Origin: Vibrio sp. UBA2441
Lineage (GTDB): Bacteria; Pseudomonadota; Gammaproteobacteria; Enterobacterales; Vibrionaceae
Reading direction: 5' to 3'
Assembly: GCA_002342685.1 (NCBI GenBank)
Contig: DDQN01000072.1
Coordinates: 1 to 64,000 of the forward strand
DNA: 64,000 bases
This document shows, one piece after another, positions 52,580 to 62,237 of the stretch. Below the pieces are notes generated by a model. The model did not search any database. It saw only the letters and a list, made by a program, of their open reading frames with translations, and was not told where the DNA came from. Numbering within the stretch: position 1 is the stretch's first letter; every line of letters starts with the position of its first letter. The translations under genes and the position numbers were made by a program.

Positions 52580-52840
52580 ATGAGCAAGTTAAATGCCCAA
52601 GAGCGCAAAGCGCGAGACGATGAACGTTTTTCACAGCGAGTGAATGAACGCAGGGAGAAAGGTGAAGATGTGGTGGCATATGCTCTTGCTAACAAGAAAG
52701 CCGTTAAATTTCTTTCCAAGTCTGAGCGAAGTGATCTTAACCAAAGAAAAGTTGCTCGTCAGGAAGAGATTAAACTTAAAGAGCAGGAAGAGTTAGAGAG
52801 GATTGAAGCCTCGTTTATTGACCAAGAAAGCGCGCGATAA
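52580..52840 (+). CDS. Small charged protein of unknown function
   Basis: From ATG 52580 (GAGGA upstream) an 86-residue, highly charged, mostly helical protein: MSKLNAQERKARDDERFSQR, a central VVAYALANKKAVKFLSKSER and a coiled-coil-like EEIKLKEQEELERIEAS end. No membrane segment. Not recognised beyond being common-looking in marine gammaproteobacteria; could bind nucleic acid given its charge. Confidence 0.65.
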   Translation: MSKLNAQERKARDDERFSQRVNERREKGEDVVAYALANKKAVKFLSKSERSDLNQRKVARQEEIKLKEQEELERIEASFIDQESAR

Positions 52841-52845
52841 TTGTT

Positions 52846-52926
52846 AATCCCTGGCTGCTAATAGACAGGGATTGATAAAGTTTAGATAGAGATGAACAAA
52901 TACCTATTTCGTTTCATCTCTATCTA
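52846..52926. terminator. Two hairpins between convergent genes
   Basis: AATCCCTG (52846-52853) with CAGGGATT (52866-52873), then TAGATAGAGATGA (52883-52895) with TCATCTCTATCTA (52914-52926), a perfect 13-bp stem. They separate the small charged protein gene and the lipoprotein gene and likely end both transcripts. Confidence 0.65.
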
Positions 52927-52929
52927 GAA

Positions 52930-53376
52930 CTATTCAACTGTAGTTTGAGGCGTCGGTGCATTTTTGGCTTTGAGTTCACAGCGTAGCCCCATAGCATTTC
53001 CCGAATCAAGCATATACATCATGCAAGAATAATTTGTATTTGAGCGAGGCGTAAACTCGTAAAGTTCAGAGTTAGCGGCCCAAGTATCAAGCTCATAGGC
53101 AAAGTCAGGCGGTAATAAACTAATGGCTTGACCTAGAGGGCCTTTAGGTATGCAAGATAATCCCATGTCTTTTCCTGAGTCTAACATAAGCATGATACAG
53201 GCTCGATCAGGGTTCGCTTTTGGAGTGAATTCATATATTTCAGAATTTTCCTGCCAAGTATCTAGCTCATAAGCGTAATCTGGATCCTGATCAGGCAAAT
53301 GGTTAGTTTCACTGAAACAGCCTGCGAGCATCAGAGGGAATGAAACAGTCAAAAATATCTTTAAGCCGTTTTTCAT
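52930..53376 (-). CDS. Lipoprotein made of two tandem ~48-residue repeats
   Basis: The 148-residue protein has a lipoprotein signal with lipobox LAGC (Cys20), so it is membrane-anchored. The mature part consists of two copies of one unit, residues 31-78 and 89-136, about 62% identical: each has AYELDTW..NSE.YEFTP..N, then a Cys, MLDSG and MGL.C, giving a conserved pair of Cys about 15 apart that may form a disulfide. No known domain recognised. Isolated transcription unit. Confidence 0.75.
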   Translation of the reverse strand: MKNGLKIFLTVSFPLMLAGCFSETNHLPDQDPDYAYELDTWQENSEIYEFTPKANPDRACIMLMLDSGKDMGLSCIPKGPLGQAISLLPPDFAYELDTWAANSELYEFTPRSNTNYSCMMYMLDSGNAMGLRCELKAKNAPTPQTTVE

Positions 53377-53641
53377 GGTATTTCCTTTATTATTTCCATG
53401 GCAGAGTGAGAATAAGAGTTAACAAAGTAAGTTTATCCAGATCTAGGAAAGAATTGAAGCGCCGACACAGGCTCTCCTCTTGGATCGTTTGATTTTGTTA
53501 TCTCCCTAAATAACGGGATAAGAGCAGATATAAACAGAAAATGCCCACCTTCTGGTGATAATTTTCTTTTTAAGCAGAAAATTACCCTTGATTTACCCGT
53601 GCCATGTTACATCTACCCCTCAACTAAGGTATAACGTTGCT

Positions 53642-54532
53642 ATGAAAATACCTAAGAGAATACAGCCTCTAGTTGACGATGGATTGGTCGACGAGGTGAA
53701 GAGCCAATTAATGAGTGGCAAAGAGGCCTCAGTGTACGTTGTACGCTGTGGTGATACGATCCGTTGTGCCAAAGTGTACAAGGAAGCAAGCCAACGCAGC
53801 TTTAAACAGGCAGTAGCATATAGAGAGGGGCGCAAAGTACGTAATAGTCGTCGCGCTCGAGCTATGGAAAAAGGGTCTGGCTTTGGTCGCGAACAGCAGG
53901 AAAAAGTATGGCAAAGTGCCGAGGTTGATGCCTTGTATAAGCTTGCTGCGGCTGGAGTGAGAGTGCCTGAGCCTTTTGGTTGCGTAGACGGCGTATTGCT
54001 TATGGAGTTGGTGACCGATGATGAAGGTTACGTAGCACCAAGGTTGAACGATGTAATGATGTCAGCGGAACAAGCGGTTGAGGATCATCAGGTTATGATG
54101 TCTTATGTGGTTAAGATGTTGTGTGTGGGTATCATTCATGGTGATTTATCTGAGTTTAATGTGCTGGTTGACGAGTACGGCCCGGTGATAATTGATTTAC
54201 CGCAAGCGGTAGACGCTGCAGCAAATAACAATGCAGAGTGGATGTTGACACGAGATATAAACAATATTCGTGATTATTATGGCCAGTTTGCACCAGAGTT
54301 ACTCTCTACAGAATATGCCAAAGAAATATGGGCTTTATTTGAGAAAGGCGAGTTAACGCCTGATATCGAGTTGTCTGGTGAATTTAAGCAAAGCGATATC
54401 GAGGCTGATCTTGCTGCAATTATGCAGGAAATTGATGCCGCTCGAAATGAAGAACTATTTAGACGAGAGCGCATCAAAGAAGCCAAAGAAGGCGTAGATG
54501 AGAGCAAATTTAATTGGGCTGAAGCTGAATAG
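53642..54532 (+). CDS. RIO-family serine protein kinase
   Basis: A 296-residue atypical kinase. The nucleotide loop SGKEASVYVVRCGD and Lys in RCAKVYKEA occur near residues 25-45, the catalytic loop is IIHGDLSEFNVLVD, and the metal-binding segment is VIIDLPQAVD, all RIO signatures as in the PA4780-type group. ATG 53642 is chosen over the upstream frame from 53555, whose extra residues are unrelated to the family. Substrate unknown. Confidence 0.88.
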   Translation: MKIPKRIQPLVDDGLVDEVKSQLMSGKEASVYVVRCGDTIRCAKVYKEASQRSFKQAVAYREGRKVRNSRRARAMEKGSGFGREQQEKVWQSAEVDALYKLAAAGVRVPEPFGCVDGVLLMELVTDDEGYVAPRLNDVMMSAEQAVEDHQVMMSYVVKMLCVGIIHGDLSEFNVLVDEYGPVIIDLPQAVDAAANNNAEWMLTRDINNIRDYYGQFAPELLSTEYAKEIWALFEKGELTPDIELSGEFKQSDIEADLAAIMQEIDAARNEELFRRERIKEAKEGVDESKFNWAEAE

Positions 54533-54662
54533 TTTTTGTTTCTGGATACTCGTTCAAAAGGCGTTTTTAGCATCAGTGAGGACAGACATTACGTGGTTTC
54601 GTGTTGTCTGTCCTATTAGATACGCTATTAAATATGTACGGGTAGATTCGAGGTATACACCG

Positions 54663-55502
54663 CTAAATTACGCCAAGCTCGCGTAAACGCTCCATTAAAT
54701 AGCTATTGGCGGTGTATCGCTCTGAAAGTACAACTTCTGGTTTCGGGTGTAAAAATAGCGGCAGTGAAATCCTTGAATGCTCTTGGCGTCCACCCGTTGG
54801 GTTTATCACCCGGTGAGTGGTACTTGGAAAGTAACCTCCAGACGCTTCTTGCAGCATATCGCCGATATTGATAATCAGGTTACCGAAATCGCACGGAACA
54901 TCTATCCAATTTCCTTCTTTACTTTTTACTTGCAGGCCCGGCTCATTGGAAGCAGGAAGCACGGTTAGCAAATTGATATCTTCATGAGCAGCCGCACGGA
55001 TAGCTCCAGGTTCCTCATCTCCGGTCATTGGTGGATAGTGAAGAACGCGCAATAGTGTTTTGTCGCTACCATTGATCATTTCAGAGAGCGCGGTCGAAAA
55101 TTTATCTTGCACTTCTTTCGGAGCATATTCTTGCACCCAGCCTAGTAGCTGCTCAGCAAATGCATTGGTACGTTGGTAGTAATCTAATATTTGCTGTTCC
55201 AATTCTTGAGGGATTTGGCCCCAAGGGTATACATGAAAATATTCCTTAATGTCTTTTACACTATGGTCTTTGGCGATTTCTGATACGCTCGGTGGAAAAT
55301 AACCGTCTTGTGTTTCTACGTTGAACTGAAAATCGTTTTTGCGTTCAGTAGAAAAAAACTGATACCAGTTCTCATAGATTGACTCAACAAGTTCTTTTGG
55401 GATTGGGTGATTTTTTAAAACCCCAAATCCGGTTTCTTTTAGTGATTTTACAAATTGTTCTGCTGCATCATCAGCTAGGTAATCGACGGTTTCCAGTTTC
55501 AT
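54663..55502 (-). CDS. 2-oxoglutarate/Fe(II)-dependent oxygenase (isopenicillin N synthase-like)
   Basis: A ~279-residue double-stranded beta-helix enzyme. Iron ligands His-x-Asp appear in AAAHEDINLLTVLP and the distal His in PSTTHRVINPTG, with the 2OG-binding RISLPLFLHP (Arg-x-Ser) after it. ATG 55502 is preferred to a TTG at 55553. Bacterial members act on varied small molecules; substrate unknown. It is the sole gene between the RIO kinase and the DcuR-like regulator. Confidence 0.88.
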   Translation of the reverse strand: MKLETVDYLADDAAEQFVKSLKETGFGVLKNHPIPKELVESIYENWYQFFSTERKNDFQFNVETQDGYFPPSVSEIAKDHSVKDIKEYFHVYPWGQIPQELEQQILDYYQRTNAFAEQLLGWVQEYAPKEVQDKFSTALSEMINGSDKTLLRVLHYPPMTGDEEPGAIRAAAHEDINLLTVLPASNEPGLQVKSKEGNWIDVPCDFGNLIINIGDMLQEASGGYFPSTTHRVINPTGGRQEHSRISLPLFLHPKPEVVLSERYTANSYLMERLRELGVI

Positions 55503-55678
55503 GGCAGTACTTTTATCGTTTTTTATTTGGGCTGAAGATTTTAAAAGTGACAAAAATGTAAATCAAACTTTAATAAATTGTTTATTGGTAAAGATGCCGA
55601 CATTGTGCAAACAGCATCTTTTTCAACAGTATCAGTATACGTAAATTTAGAGCGTTACTGATTAATGTCGTAGAACGA

Positions 55679-56419
55679 CTATTCTTTTAAATCACTGCCT
55701 TGATCAGAAGCTAATAAATTCTCGTCGAACACGCATCTTGAATTTACTTGGGTATATAGACGTTGTGGCCGCCCGCCTGTATTGTAATTCAACACCATTT
55801 TAATTGAGCCTTCTGATTCCAGAAATTCTAGATAGCGTCTAGCTGTCACCCGACTTACATTCATTCGCTCACCGATGTCACAGGTTGAAAAATGACCTAA
55901 AGATTCATTTTTCAGTATGTGTCTCATGGATGCAAGTGTAGTGGCGTCTATTCCTTTCGGCGTTTTGTTCTGTGATTTGTCTTTGGCTTTACGTAAAATC
56001 TGGTCAATCGCTCCTTGATCTACGGTATGCGACTTGGCAAGTTGCTGTCGGTATTGATGGTAATCATCAAGAGCCTGATGCACTCTAGACATCCTAATCG
56101 GTTTGACTAGGTAGTCGATAACTCCCCAATGTATTGTTTCTTCAATCACTGAGGTTTCTCTTTGTGCTGTGGTCATTATAAAGTCACAGGTAGCTTTTTG
56201 TTCACGAAGCTGGCGAATGACACTGATCCCATTCCCGTCAGGCAGAGTTATGTCTACAAAAATCAGGCTTGGCTGATAGAGTTTAAATTGCGATAACGCT
56301 TCTGAGCAGCTTTCGCTTACAGAGACGACTTCAAAAGCCGGGTGCTGATTGATTGTTGATTCTAGGGTGTAACTTGCTCGAATATCATCTTCCAGGATCA
56401 TTACTGCGTGCTTATGCAT
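55679..56419 (-). CDS. dcuR: DcuR/CitB-family response regulator
   Basis: The 246-residue regulator has a receiver domain (ILEDDIRASYTLE, phospho-Asp in LIFVDITLPDGNG, Lys in YLVKPIRMSR) and a C-terminal HTH (ISTCDIGERMNVSRVTARRY-like) followed by GRPQRLYTQV, as in DcuR, DpiA and MalR. Its start overlaps the kinase stop by eight bases. It should control the divergent dcuB. Symbol by similarity and context. Confidence 0.87.
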   Translation of the reverse strand: MHKHAVMILEDDIRASYTLESTINQHPAFEVVSVSESCSEALSQFKLYQPSLIFVDITLPDGNGISVIRQLREQKATCDFIMTTAQRETSVIEETIHWGVIDYLVKPIRMSRVHQALDDYHQYRQQLAKSHTVDQGAIDQILRKAKDKSQNKTPKGIDATTLASMRHILKNESLGHFSTCDIGERMNVSRVTARRYLEFLESEGSIKMVLNYNTGGRPQRLYTQVNSRCVFDENLLASDQGSDLKE

Positions 56420-58016
56420 GATTTTCTACCGCGCTTTTGTTCAAATAAATGCTAAATAGTGTTTTTTGTTGCTCTGTTCTTTCCCAGTCGATACTGCCTT
56501 CAAAGTAATTGACCAACTGTTTAACCAGATAAAGACCAATACCACTTTGTTCGTCGTCTTTTTTAGAACTGACACCAAATTCGAGAATATGGTCTGAAAT
56601 GTCATCAGCTATACCTAATCCACTGTCTTCCACTTCGATGATTATATGGCTGCTTCTGTCACTCAGGTAAATATTCACTTCAGGGGCCTTATTGGCTCTG
56701 TTTTGCCATGAAGCCAGCAGCGCATTGTCTATTAGGTTACCTATCATAGTTACCAATTTTTCAGACGTGTTTTTTTCGTAGCTAGACAGGCTGGAGTCTA
56801 CGTCTATGTTGTATTTTACGCCTATCTCAGAAGCTTTATTGAACTTAGCAAGTAACAAGCTAGCGACGGCACTGTCTGCAACGGACAATACAATTTTGCC
56901 AAGAACGAGTTGATACCTGTCTGTTTCTTCCTGTATGAACTCAATCGCATCATTGTATTTTTTTGTCTGGAGTAACCCCGAAATGACATTTAATTTATTG
57001 GAATACTCATGGGTCTTACTTCGCAATATTTCGGCGTAGTTTTTAAGGTAATTAACTTCGCGTTCTAACTCATTCTGATTGAGGTTCGGAAAGAAAACGA
57101 TAGCGTGACCACATTGACCTTTTGATGTGTTTATTGGATAAATATTAGCTCGGTACTGAAGCTTACCAATATCAAAGTCACCTTGGTGAAATTGTCCCTG
57201 TTTTGAGAGAACTAGCTGGCTCAAGGGGGTAGAGTAATGCGACAAAGGATGGTTAACATAGTCGTATTTGTCAGGTGTACCCATAGAGAGCATTTGGATC
57301 GCTTTGTTGTTAACAGTAGTAATGTTCATGTTGCTATCTACCGCAATCATTGCATCACGAATACTGTCAAAAACCATTTCGTGTTCGCGAAACTTATTGA
57401 CGATAAATTCTGGTTCATAGTCTAGAAACGTTCGTTTCATCTTGTATAAAAAAGCAATGGCCGTCGCTAGCCCTAACAAATAAACGCTTCCTACTAACAG
57501 GCCTATGTCGCTGAACTTTTGCAAAAGTATGTTTGATGTTTTTTTTGAAAGATAACCAATGCATATTGCACCAATCACCTGGCCATCTAACCAAATAGGA
57601 GAAAAGTTACGAATGGCTTCGCCCAAGGACCCTGACGCAAGGCTACTGTATTCTTTTCCTTGTTCTAAAGCAGGGAATATATCATCACCAATAAAGTGTT
57701 TTCCGAGTTTGTCGGGAACAGGGTGGCTTAATCGCATTGCATTTTTATCAACCACAACGATATAGGAGGCATCGGTGCTTTCTCTTATGTTTTCGATGTA
57801 GCTCTGTAACTCATAATTTTGACCTTGGTTTTTAGCATCAACCGCGTTAATAACCACGGGGTTGTGGGCAAGTACACGAGCGAGTTCCAATCCTCGGGCC
57901 TGAAAACCTTCCTGATGGGAGCTTTGAAGCAATAACAAAATAGCGGTCGTGACAATAACAACGATGGAAGAAGAAGTTGCGATTGTGGTTAACGCTAGGT
58001 AACTCTTAAGTTTCAT
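56412..58016 (-). CDS. dcuS: DcuS/CitA-family sensor histidine kinase
   Basis: A 534-residue kinase: TM1 (about 10-30), periplasmic PAS with SYIVVVDKNAMRLSHPVPDK and LGKHFIGDD, TM2 (about 172-190), cytoplasmic PAS (FDSIRDAMIAVDSNMNITTV), then the family's unusual H-box KTHEYSNKLNVISGLLQ and HATPase (GNLIDNALLAS, DSGLGI, GIGLYLVKQL). This matches DcuS-type sensing of C4-dicarboxylates or citrate; the adjacent dcuB argues for C4-dicarboxylates. Confidence 0.9.
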   Translation of the reverse strand: MKLKSYLALTTIATSSSIVVIVTTAILLLLQSSHQEGFQARGLELARVLAHNPVVINAVDAKNQGQNYELQSYIENIRESTDASYIVVVDKNAMRLSHPVPDKLGKHFIGDDIFPALEQGKEYSSLASGSLGEAIRNFSPIWLDGQVIGAICIGYLSKKTSNILLQKFSDIGLLVGSVYLLGLATAIAFLYKMKRTFLDYEPEFIVNKFREHEMVFDSIRDAMIAVDSNMNITTVNNKAIQMLSMGTPDKYDYVNHPLSHYSTPLSQLVLSKQGQFHQGDFDIGKLQYRANIYPINTSKGQCGHAIVFFPNLNQNELEREVNYLKNYAEILRSKTHEYSNKLNVISGLLQTKKYNDAIEFIQEETDRYQLVLGKIVLSVADSAVASLLLAKFNKASEIGVKYNIDVDSSLSSYEKNTSEKLVTMIGNLIDNALLASWQNRANKAPEVNIYLSDRSSHIIIEVEDSGLGIADDISDHILEFGVSSKKDDEQSGIGLYLVKQLVNYFEGSIDWERTEQQKTLFSIYLNKSAVENHA

Positions 58017-58338
58017 TCAAGCCTTCAATAAACAGAATATATCCGAATACAGGTTTTGAGAGCGTTCAGTATATCGGCCTTTAACTCACTATTTATATGT
58101 GTTAGGTCAGTTATTTATGAGTTCGTCGAGGTTAAAAAAGTGTTTTCTGCTTGTCGTTTACAAAAGTTTCAAAAGTGCCAATTAGTTACATTAATTGCGG
58201 ACGCCAAATTATGGCTTACCAGAATTGATAAACTACAAACAGAATAATTAACCCCACAAATTTACAGATTGGCGTTTGAATTAAAGCGTTTCTATATCTT
58301 TGTGAGACAACGACTTACAATTTAAATAAGGATAGATA
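58017..58338. other. 322-bp divergent dcuS/dcuB promoter region
   Basis: No gene. ACGCCAA (58202-58208) and its inverse TTGGCGT (58270-58276) form a widely spaced dyad about 65-135 bp before the dcuB ATG, candidate DcuR sites. Confidence 0.45.
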
Positions 58339-59661
58339 ATGTTTTATGTACATTTAATGTTATTGCTCGCGGTAATATTTGTCGGTATACGACATGGTGG
58401 TATCGCATTCGGGCTTCTTGGTGGGCTAGGTGTTTCCATTCTAGCGTTTATTTTTGGTATAGCGCCGGGTACACCACCTATTGCCGTTATGTTGATCATA
58501 TTGGCGGTGGTTGCGGCATCTGCGACGCTAGAAGCAACGGGTGGTTTGAAATTATTAGTAAAATATGCGGAGAAGTTGCTGCGTAAGCATCCAGAAAAAA
58601 TAGTTTACTTAGGGCCATTAACTACGTACTCATTAACCGTTCTTGTTGGTACTGGCCACTCTGTTTATCCTCTTCTTCCAGTAATTTATGACGTTGCTTA
58701 TAAAAAAGGAATTCGACCTGAGCGACCTTTAGCGATGGCAACGGTTGCTTCTCAAATGGGTATTACGGCAAGTCCAATTGCCGCCGCCGCCGCTGTTGTT
58801 ATGGCGACATCGGCAGACAATAACCTAAACATCGGATTGATTGACGTATTGATGGTGACTATACCAGCAACATTGACCGGTTTGTTGGTGGCTTGTACCT
58901 GGAGCCTTAAGCGAGGAAAAGACCTCGATAAGGATACGGAGTTTCAGGAACGTTGCCAGAACGAAGAGTTCCGAAATGATCTAATTGACCATGCAATCGA
59001 AGCTAAAGAAGGGTCTGTTGAAGACAAAAAAGCGAAAACAGGGTTGCTGGTTTTTGTTCTCGGGATAGCATCAGTTATTTTTGTCGCGATGTTTGGCAAA
59101 AACCTAGGCTTGTTGCCCGACGGAGTGAAAATGTCGGTAGCGATTCAGTTTTTGATGCTGTCGGTGGGTGCAATCATTCTGTTAACCACGAAAGTAGATC
59201 CTAAAAAGATCGTGCACAGCAATGTATTTGTTGCAGGTATGACAGCGGTTATCATTATTTTCGGTATTGCTTGGATGAGTAATACAATAATTGGTTTCCA
59301 TAAAAGTTATTTGATTTCTATGGTAAGCGATATTGTAAATGTATATCCGTGGTCGTTTGCAGTCGCTATGTTTGTCGTCTCTGTTTTCCTCAAAAGTCAG
59401 GCGGCAGTATTGACCATTATGTTGCCATTAGGTTTCTCCCTTGGCATCGCTCCTGAAGTGTTGATAGGTGTGCTTCCTGCATGTTATGCCTATTTCTTCT
59501 TCCCGTTCTATCCAAGTGATCTTGCTGCGATTTCGTTTGACCGTTCGGGCACGACAAGAATAGGAAAATATATTCTAAACCATAGTTTCCTTATTCCTGG
59601 CTTTATTGGTGTTATCACTGCCACGACAGTAGGGTACTTCCTTTCTATGGCATTGAACTAA
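58339..59661 (+). CDS. dcuB: Anaerobic C4-dicarboxylate antiporter, DcuA/DcuB family
   Basis: A 440-residue inner-membrane antiporter that exchanges fumarate, aspartate or malate for succinate. It starts MFYVHLMLLLAVIFVGIRHG and has TTYSLTVLVGTGHSVYPLLP and MGITASPIAAAAAVVM, as well as YFFFPFYPSDLAAISFDRSG, all typical of DcuA/B. AAGGA precedes ATG 58339. The divergent DcuSR pair favours DcuB (regulated, fumarate respiration) over constitutive DcuA. Confidence 0.92.
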   Translation: MFYVHLMLLLAVIFVGIRHGGIAFGLLGGLGVSILAFIFGIAPGTPPIAVMLIILAVVAASATLEATGGLKLLVKYAEKLLRKHPEKIVYLGPLTTYSLTVLVGTGHSVYPLLPVIYDVAYKKGIRPERPLAMATVASQMGITASPIAAAAAVVMATSADNNLNIGLIDVLMVTIPATLTGLLVACTWSLKRGKDLDKDTEFQERCQNEEFRNDLIDHAIEAKEGSVEDKKAKTGLLVFVLGIASVIFVAMFGKNLGLLPDGVKMSVAIQFLMLSVGAIILLTTKVDPKKIVHSNVFVAGMTAVIIIFGIAWMSNTIIGFHKSYLISMVSDIVNVYPWSFAVAMFVVSVFLKSQAAVLTIMLPLGFSLGIAPEVLIGVLPACYAYFFFPFYPSDLAAISFDRSGTTRIGKYILNHSFLIPGFIGVITATTVGYFLSMALN

Positions 59662-59672
59662 TAGTTTTATCT

Positions 59673-59702
59673 AATGATCGCTTCCCTGTGAAGCGATCAT
59701 TA
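59673..59702 (+). terminator. Terminator after dcuB
   Basis: AATGATCGCTTC and GAAGCGATCATT, a perfect 12-bp stem with a five-base loop. Confidence 0.8.
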
Positions 59703-59763
59703 TTTGATGACAAACCCTCCGCAACGATAACCTCAATCAAATTGGTGAAATACTTTTCCTAGC

Positions 59764-59826
59764 AGTTCAAATTATTTGAACTAGATGGTTAAATTATCCC
59801 GTTATTTTTTTCCGAGTAGTTCAAAT
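59764..59826 (+). promoter_or_regulatory. AGTTCAAAT palindrome plus half-site
   Basis: AGTTCAAATTATTTGAACT (59764-59782) is a perfect 19-bp palindrome; a further AGTTCAAAT lies at 59818-59826. They lie 120-180 bp upstream of the glutathione transferase gene and look like a regulator's binding sites. Confidence 0.5.
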
Positions 59827-59946
59827 ACAATGGCTCCATCAGTCATATTCATTTCATTGGCGTTGAAATAAAAAATAGAAATCATCTACTACCTTTTATT
59901 GGGGTATAGCTGAACAGTTGTCACAGAATAATAATGGAGCTTTACC

Positions 59947-60930
59947 ATGAGTGAGGTTAAATCAAGTTGGAACAGTAGTATCGATGGCGGTGAATACCGC
60001 CGTAAAGACTCACAATTCAGAAACTGGATAACGGCAGATGGCAGTGCAGGGCCAACAGGTATTGGAGGTTTTCGAGCTGAAGCTGGACGTTATCACCTAT
60101 ATGTTTCACTGGCTTGTCCTTGGGCTCATCGTACGCTTATCTTCCGTCAACTTAAGGGATTAGAAGACCTAATCACGGTAAGTGTTGTTCATCCCGATAT
60201 GCATGACAAAGGATGGAGCTTTAAGCTCGATGAAGAATCCGCAGAAATACTTGGGACAACAGGCGATGATTTATATGGTGGAGAGTTTCTATCTGAACGA
60301 TATCTAGCGAATGTGCAAGATTACTCCGGCATTATCAGTGTGCCTGTATTATGGGATAAAAAACAGCAAGTCATTGTCAATAATGAATCATCTGAAATTA
60401 TCCGCATGTTCAATTTTGCGTTTAATGCAGTAACTGGAAATGAAGAGAATTACTATCCAGAAGAATTGCGAGCAGAAATCGACAGCGTAAATGAACTGGT
60501 GTATCACACTGTCAATAATGGTGTTTATAAGTCTGGTTTTGCGACTTCTCAAGAAGCGTATACTAAAAACGTCACTAGACTGTTTACTACACTAGCGGAT
60601 CTTGATGATAAGCTTGCTACGCAGCGTTACCTGACAGGAAATCAACTTACAGAAGCTGACTGGCGATTGTGGACGACGTTAATTCGTTTCGACTCTGTAT
60701 ATCACACACATTTTAAGTGCAATTTGAAGTTGCTAAAAGAATTTAGCCACTTATATCACTATATGTTAGAACTGTATCAAATGCCTAACATTGCGAAAAC
60801 CGTCAATATGGAACATATCAAACGCCATTATTATGCAAGTCATTTGGCGATTAACCCTTATGGCATCGTACCTATTGGGCATGAGCAAGACTGGTTAGTG
60901 CCTCATCAAAGAGAGAGAGTTGGTATTTAA
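59947..60930 (+). CDS. yqjG: Glutathionyl-hydroquinone reductase (YqjG/ECM4-type GST)
   Basis: The 327-residue enzyme reduces glutathionyl-hydroquinones. It has FRAEAGRYHLYVSLACPWAH followed by RTLIFRQLKGLED, with the catalytic Cys in the CPWAH motif near residue 59, and a C-terminal helical domain with LTEADWRLWTTLIRFD typical of Xi-class GSTs. GGAG precedes ATG 59947. Regulation probably runs through the upstream AGTTCAAAT palindrome. Confidence 0.92.
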   Translation: MSEVKSSWNSSIDGGEYRRKDSQFRNWITADGSAGPTGIGGFRAEAGRYHLYVSLACPWAHRTLIFRQLKGLEDLITVSVVHPDMHDKGWSFKLDEESAEILGTTGDDLYGGEFLSERYLANVQDYSGIISVPVLWDKKQQVIVNNESSEIIRMFNFAFNAVTGNEENYYPEELRAEIDSVNELVYHTVNNGVYKSGFATSQEAYTKNVTRLFTTLADLDDKLATQRYLTGNQLTEADWRLWTTLIRFDSVYHTHFKCNLKLLKEFSHLYHYMLELYQMPNIAKTVNMEHIKRHYYASHLAINPYGIVPIGHEQDWLVPHQRERVGI

Positions 60931-61089
60931 ACCTTGCTGATGTAAATCTTGTTGAGACGCGTATTTATGATTTTTTTCGAGGTTTTTTGTCTTATATTTT
61001 CGATGATATCCATGTACACGTTTCAATTTGATTCTACTTACAATAGGATTAATAGTTGTTATTAAATTAGTTTGTATAGAAACGGCATA

Positions 61090-61995
61090 ATGAAAAAAGT
61101 AACCGTACTTGATGGTGGAATGGGTCGCGAGCTCAAGGACATTGGCGCCCCCTTTTCACAACCGCTCTGGAGCGCACAAGCGCTCATTGAATCACCCGAC
61201 TATGTTCGAAAAGCCCACCAAAATTTTATTAATGCTGGTGCTGAAATTATTATCACCAATAGCTATGCCTGTGTACCATTTCATCTTGGCTCCGAGCTTT
61301 ATAAAACCGATGGTTCTCAACTGGCTCGTCGAGCGGCCATTATTGCTCAGGAGGTTGCGCGAGATGCACACGACCAACGCAATGGCCAAGTTCGTGTAGC
61401 AGGTGCAATTCCCCCCGCTTTTGGAAGCTATCGCCCGGACCTATTCAAGGCGGATGAAGCAATTGACATCATCACTACGCTTTTTGATGCGCAGGAACCC
61501 TATGTTGACCTCTGGATTGCCGAAACTATCACCAGCCTGCAAGAATTTGAAGTGGTCCATTCGGTATTAAGTCGTTCAGGCAAAGACAGCTACTATTCAT
61601 TTTCTTTGGAAGATAACGTTGAAGATGAAGCGAAACTAAGATCTGGTCAACTGGTAAAAGAGGCGGCTGAACGACTTTATTTTACCGGCGGAAAAGGTAT
61701 TTTCTTCAACTGTTCCATTCCTGAAGTAATGGAGCAAGCGGTCAAGGATGCGAAGGAGGTCTTTGACCATTACGATGCTGATATTGACATCGGTGTTTAT
61801 GCTAACAGTTTTACACCCATTCAAGTTGATCATGAGGCCAATGACATGCTGAGCTCTACACGTGATTTATCTCCAGAAGATTATTTGGTGTTTGCTAAGC
61901 GTTGGTATGATCTTGGCGCCTCAATTATAGGCGGCTGCTGTGGGATAAGTCCTAGACATATCCAGGCTTTGGCTGAATGGAAAGAAACCTTGTAG
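61090..61995 (+). CDS. Homocysteine S-methyltransferase family protein
   Basis: A 301-residue enzyme of the MmuM/BHMT type: start VTVLDGGMGRELKDIGAP, a middle AGAEIIITNSYACVPFHL with one zinc Cys, and the C-terminal zinc-binding GGCCGISPRHIQAL. It would transfer a methyl group from S-methylmethionine, betaine or a related donor to homocysteine. ATG 61090 is preferred over 61072. No methionine genes adjoin, so donor unknown. Confidence 0.88.
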   Translation: MKKVTVLDGGMGRELKDIGAPFSQPLWSAQALIESPDYVRKAHQNFINAGAEIIITNSYACVPFHLGSELYKTDGSQLARRAAIIAQEVARDAHDQRNGQVRVAGAIPPAFGSYRPDLFKADEAIDIITTLFDAQEPYVDLWIAETITSLQEFEVVHSVLSRSGKDSYYSFSLEDNVEDEAKLRSGQLVKEAAERLYFTGGKGIFFNCSIPEVMEQAVKDAKEVFDHYDADIDIGVYANSFTPIQVDHEANDMLSSTRDLSPEDYLVFAKRWYDLGASIIGGCCGISPRHIQALAEWKETL

Positions 61996-62237
61996 CGTCT
62001 TTATTTTTGTTAGACTTAATCAGTAATTGGATTGGTTCTTATCCTGCCGATTGTTGAAACCACGTATTTCTATACGATTAAATATCGGATGATCAATGCA
62101 TTACCTCAGATTAATGTTAAAGTATCCAGAATTGAACCATACCTAAGTTGAAAGGGCAGGGCAAAGCCCGCCAATTAGTATCGGCATATTTAAAATAGCC
62201 CAATGACTAAACCCTAGTTAGAGCAGGAGAATCAATA

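Noticed and set aside
58056..58247. 63-residue ORF in the dcuS/dcuB interval
   Set aside because: No ribosome site, no family character; occupies the divergent promoter region.
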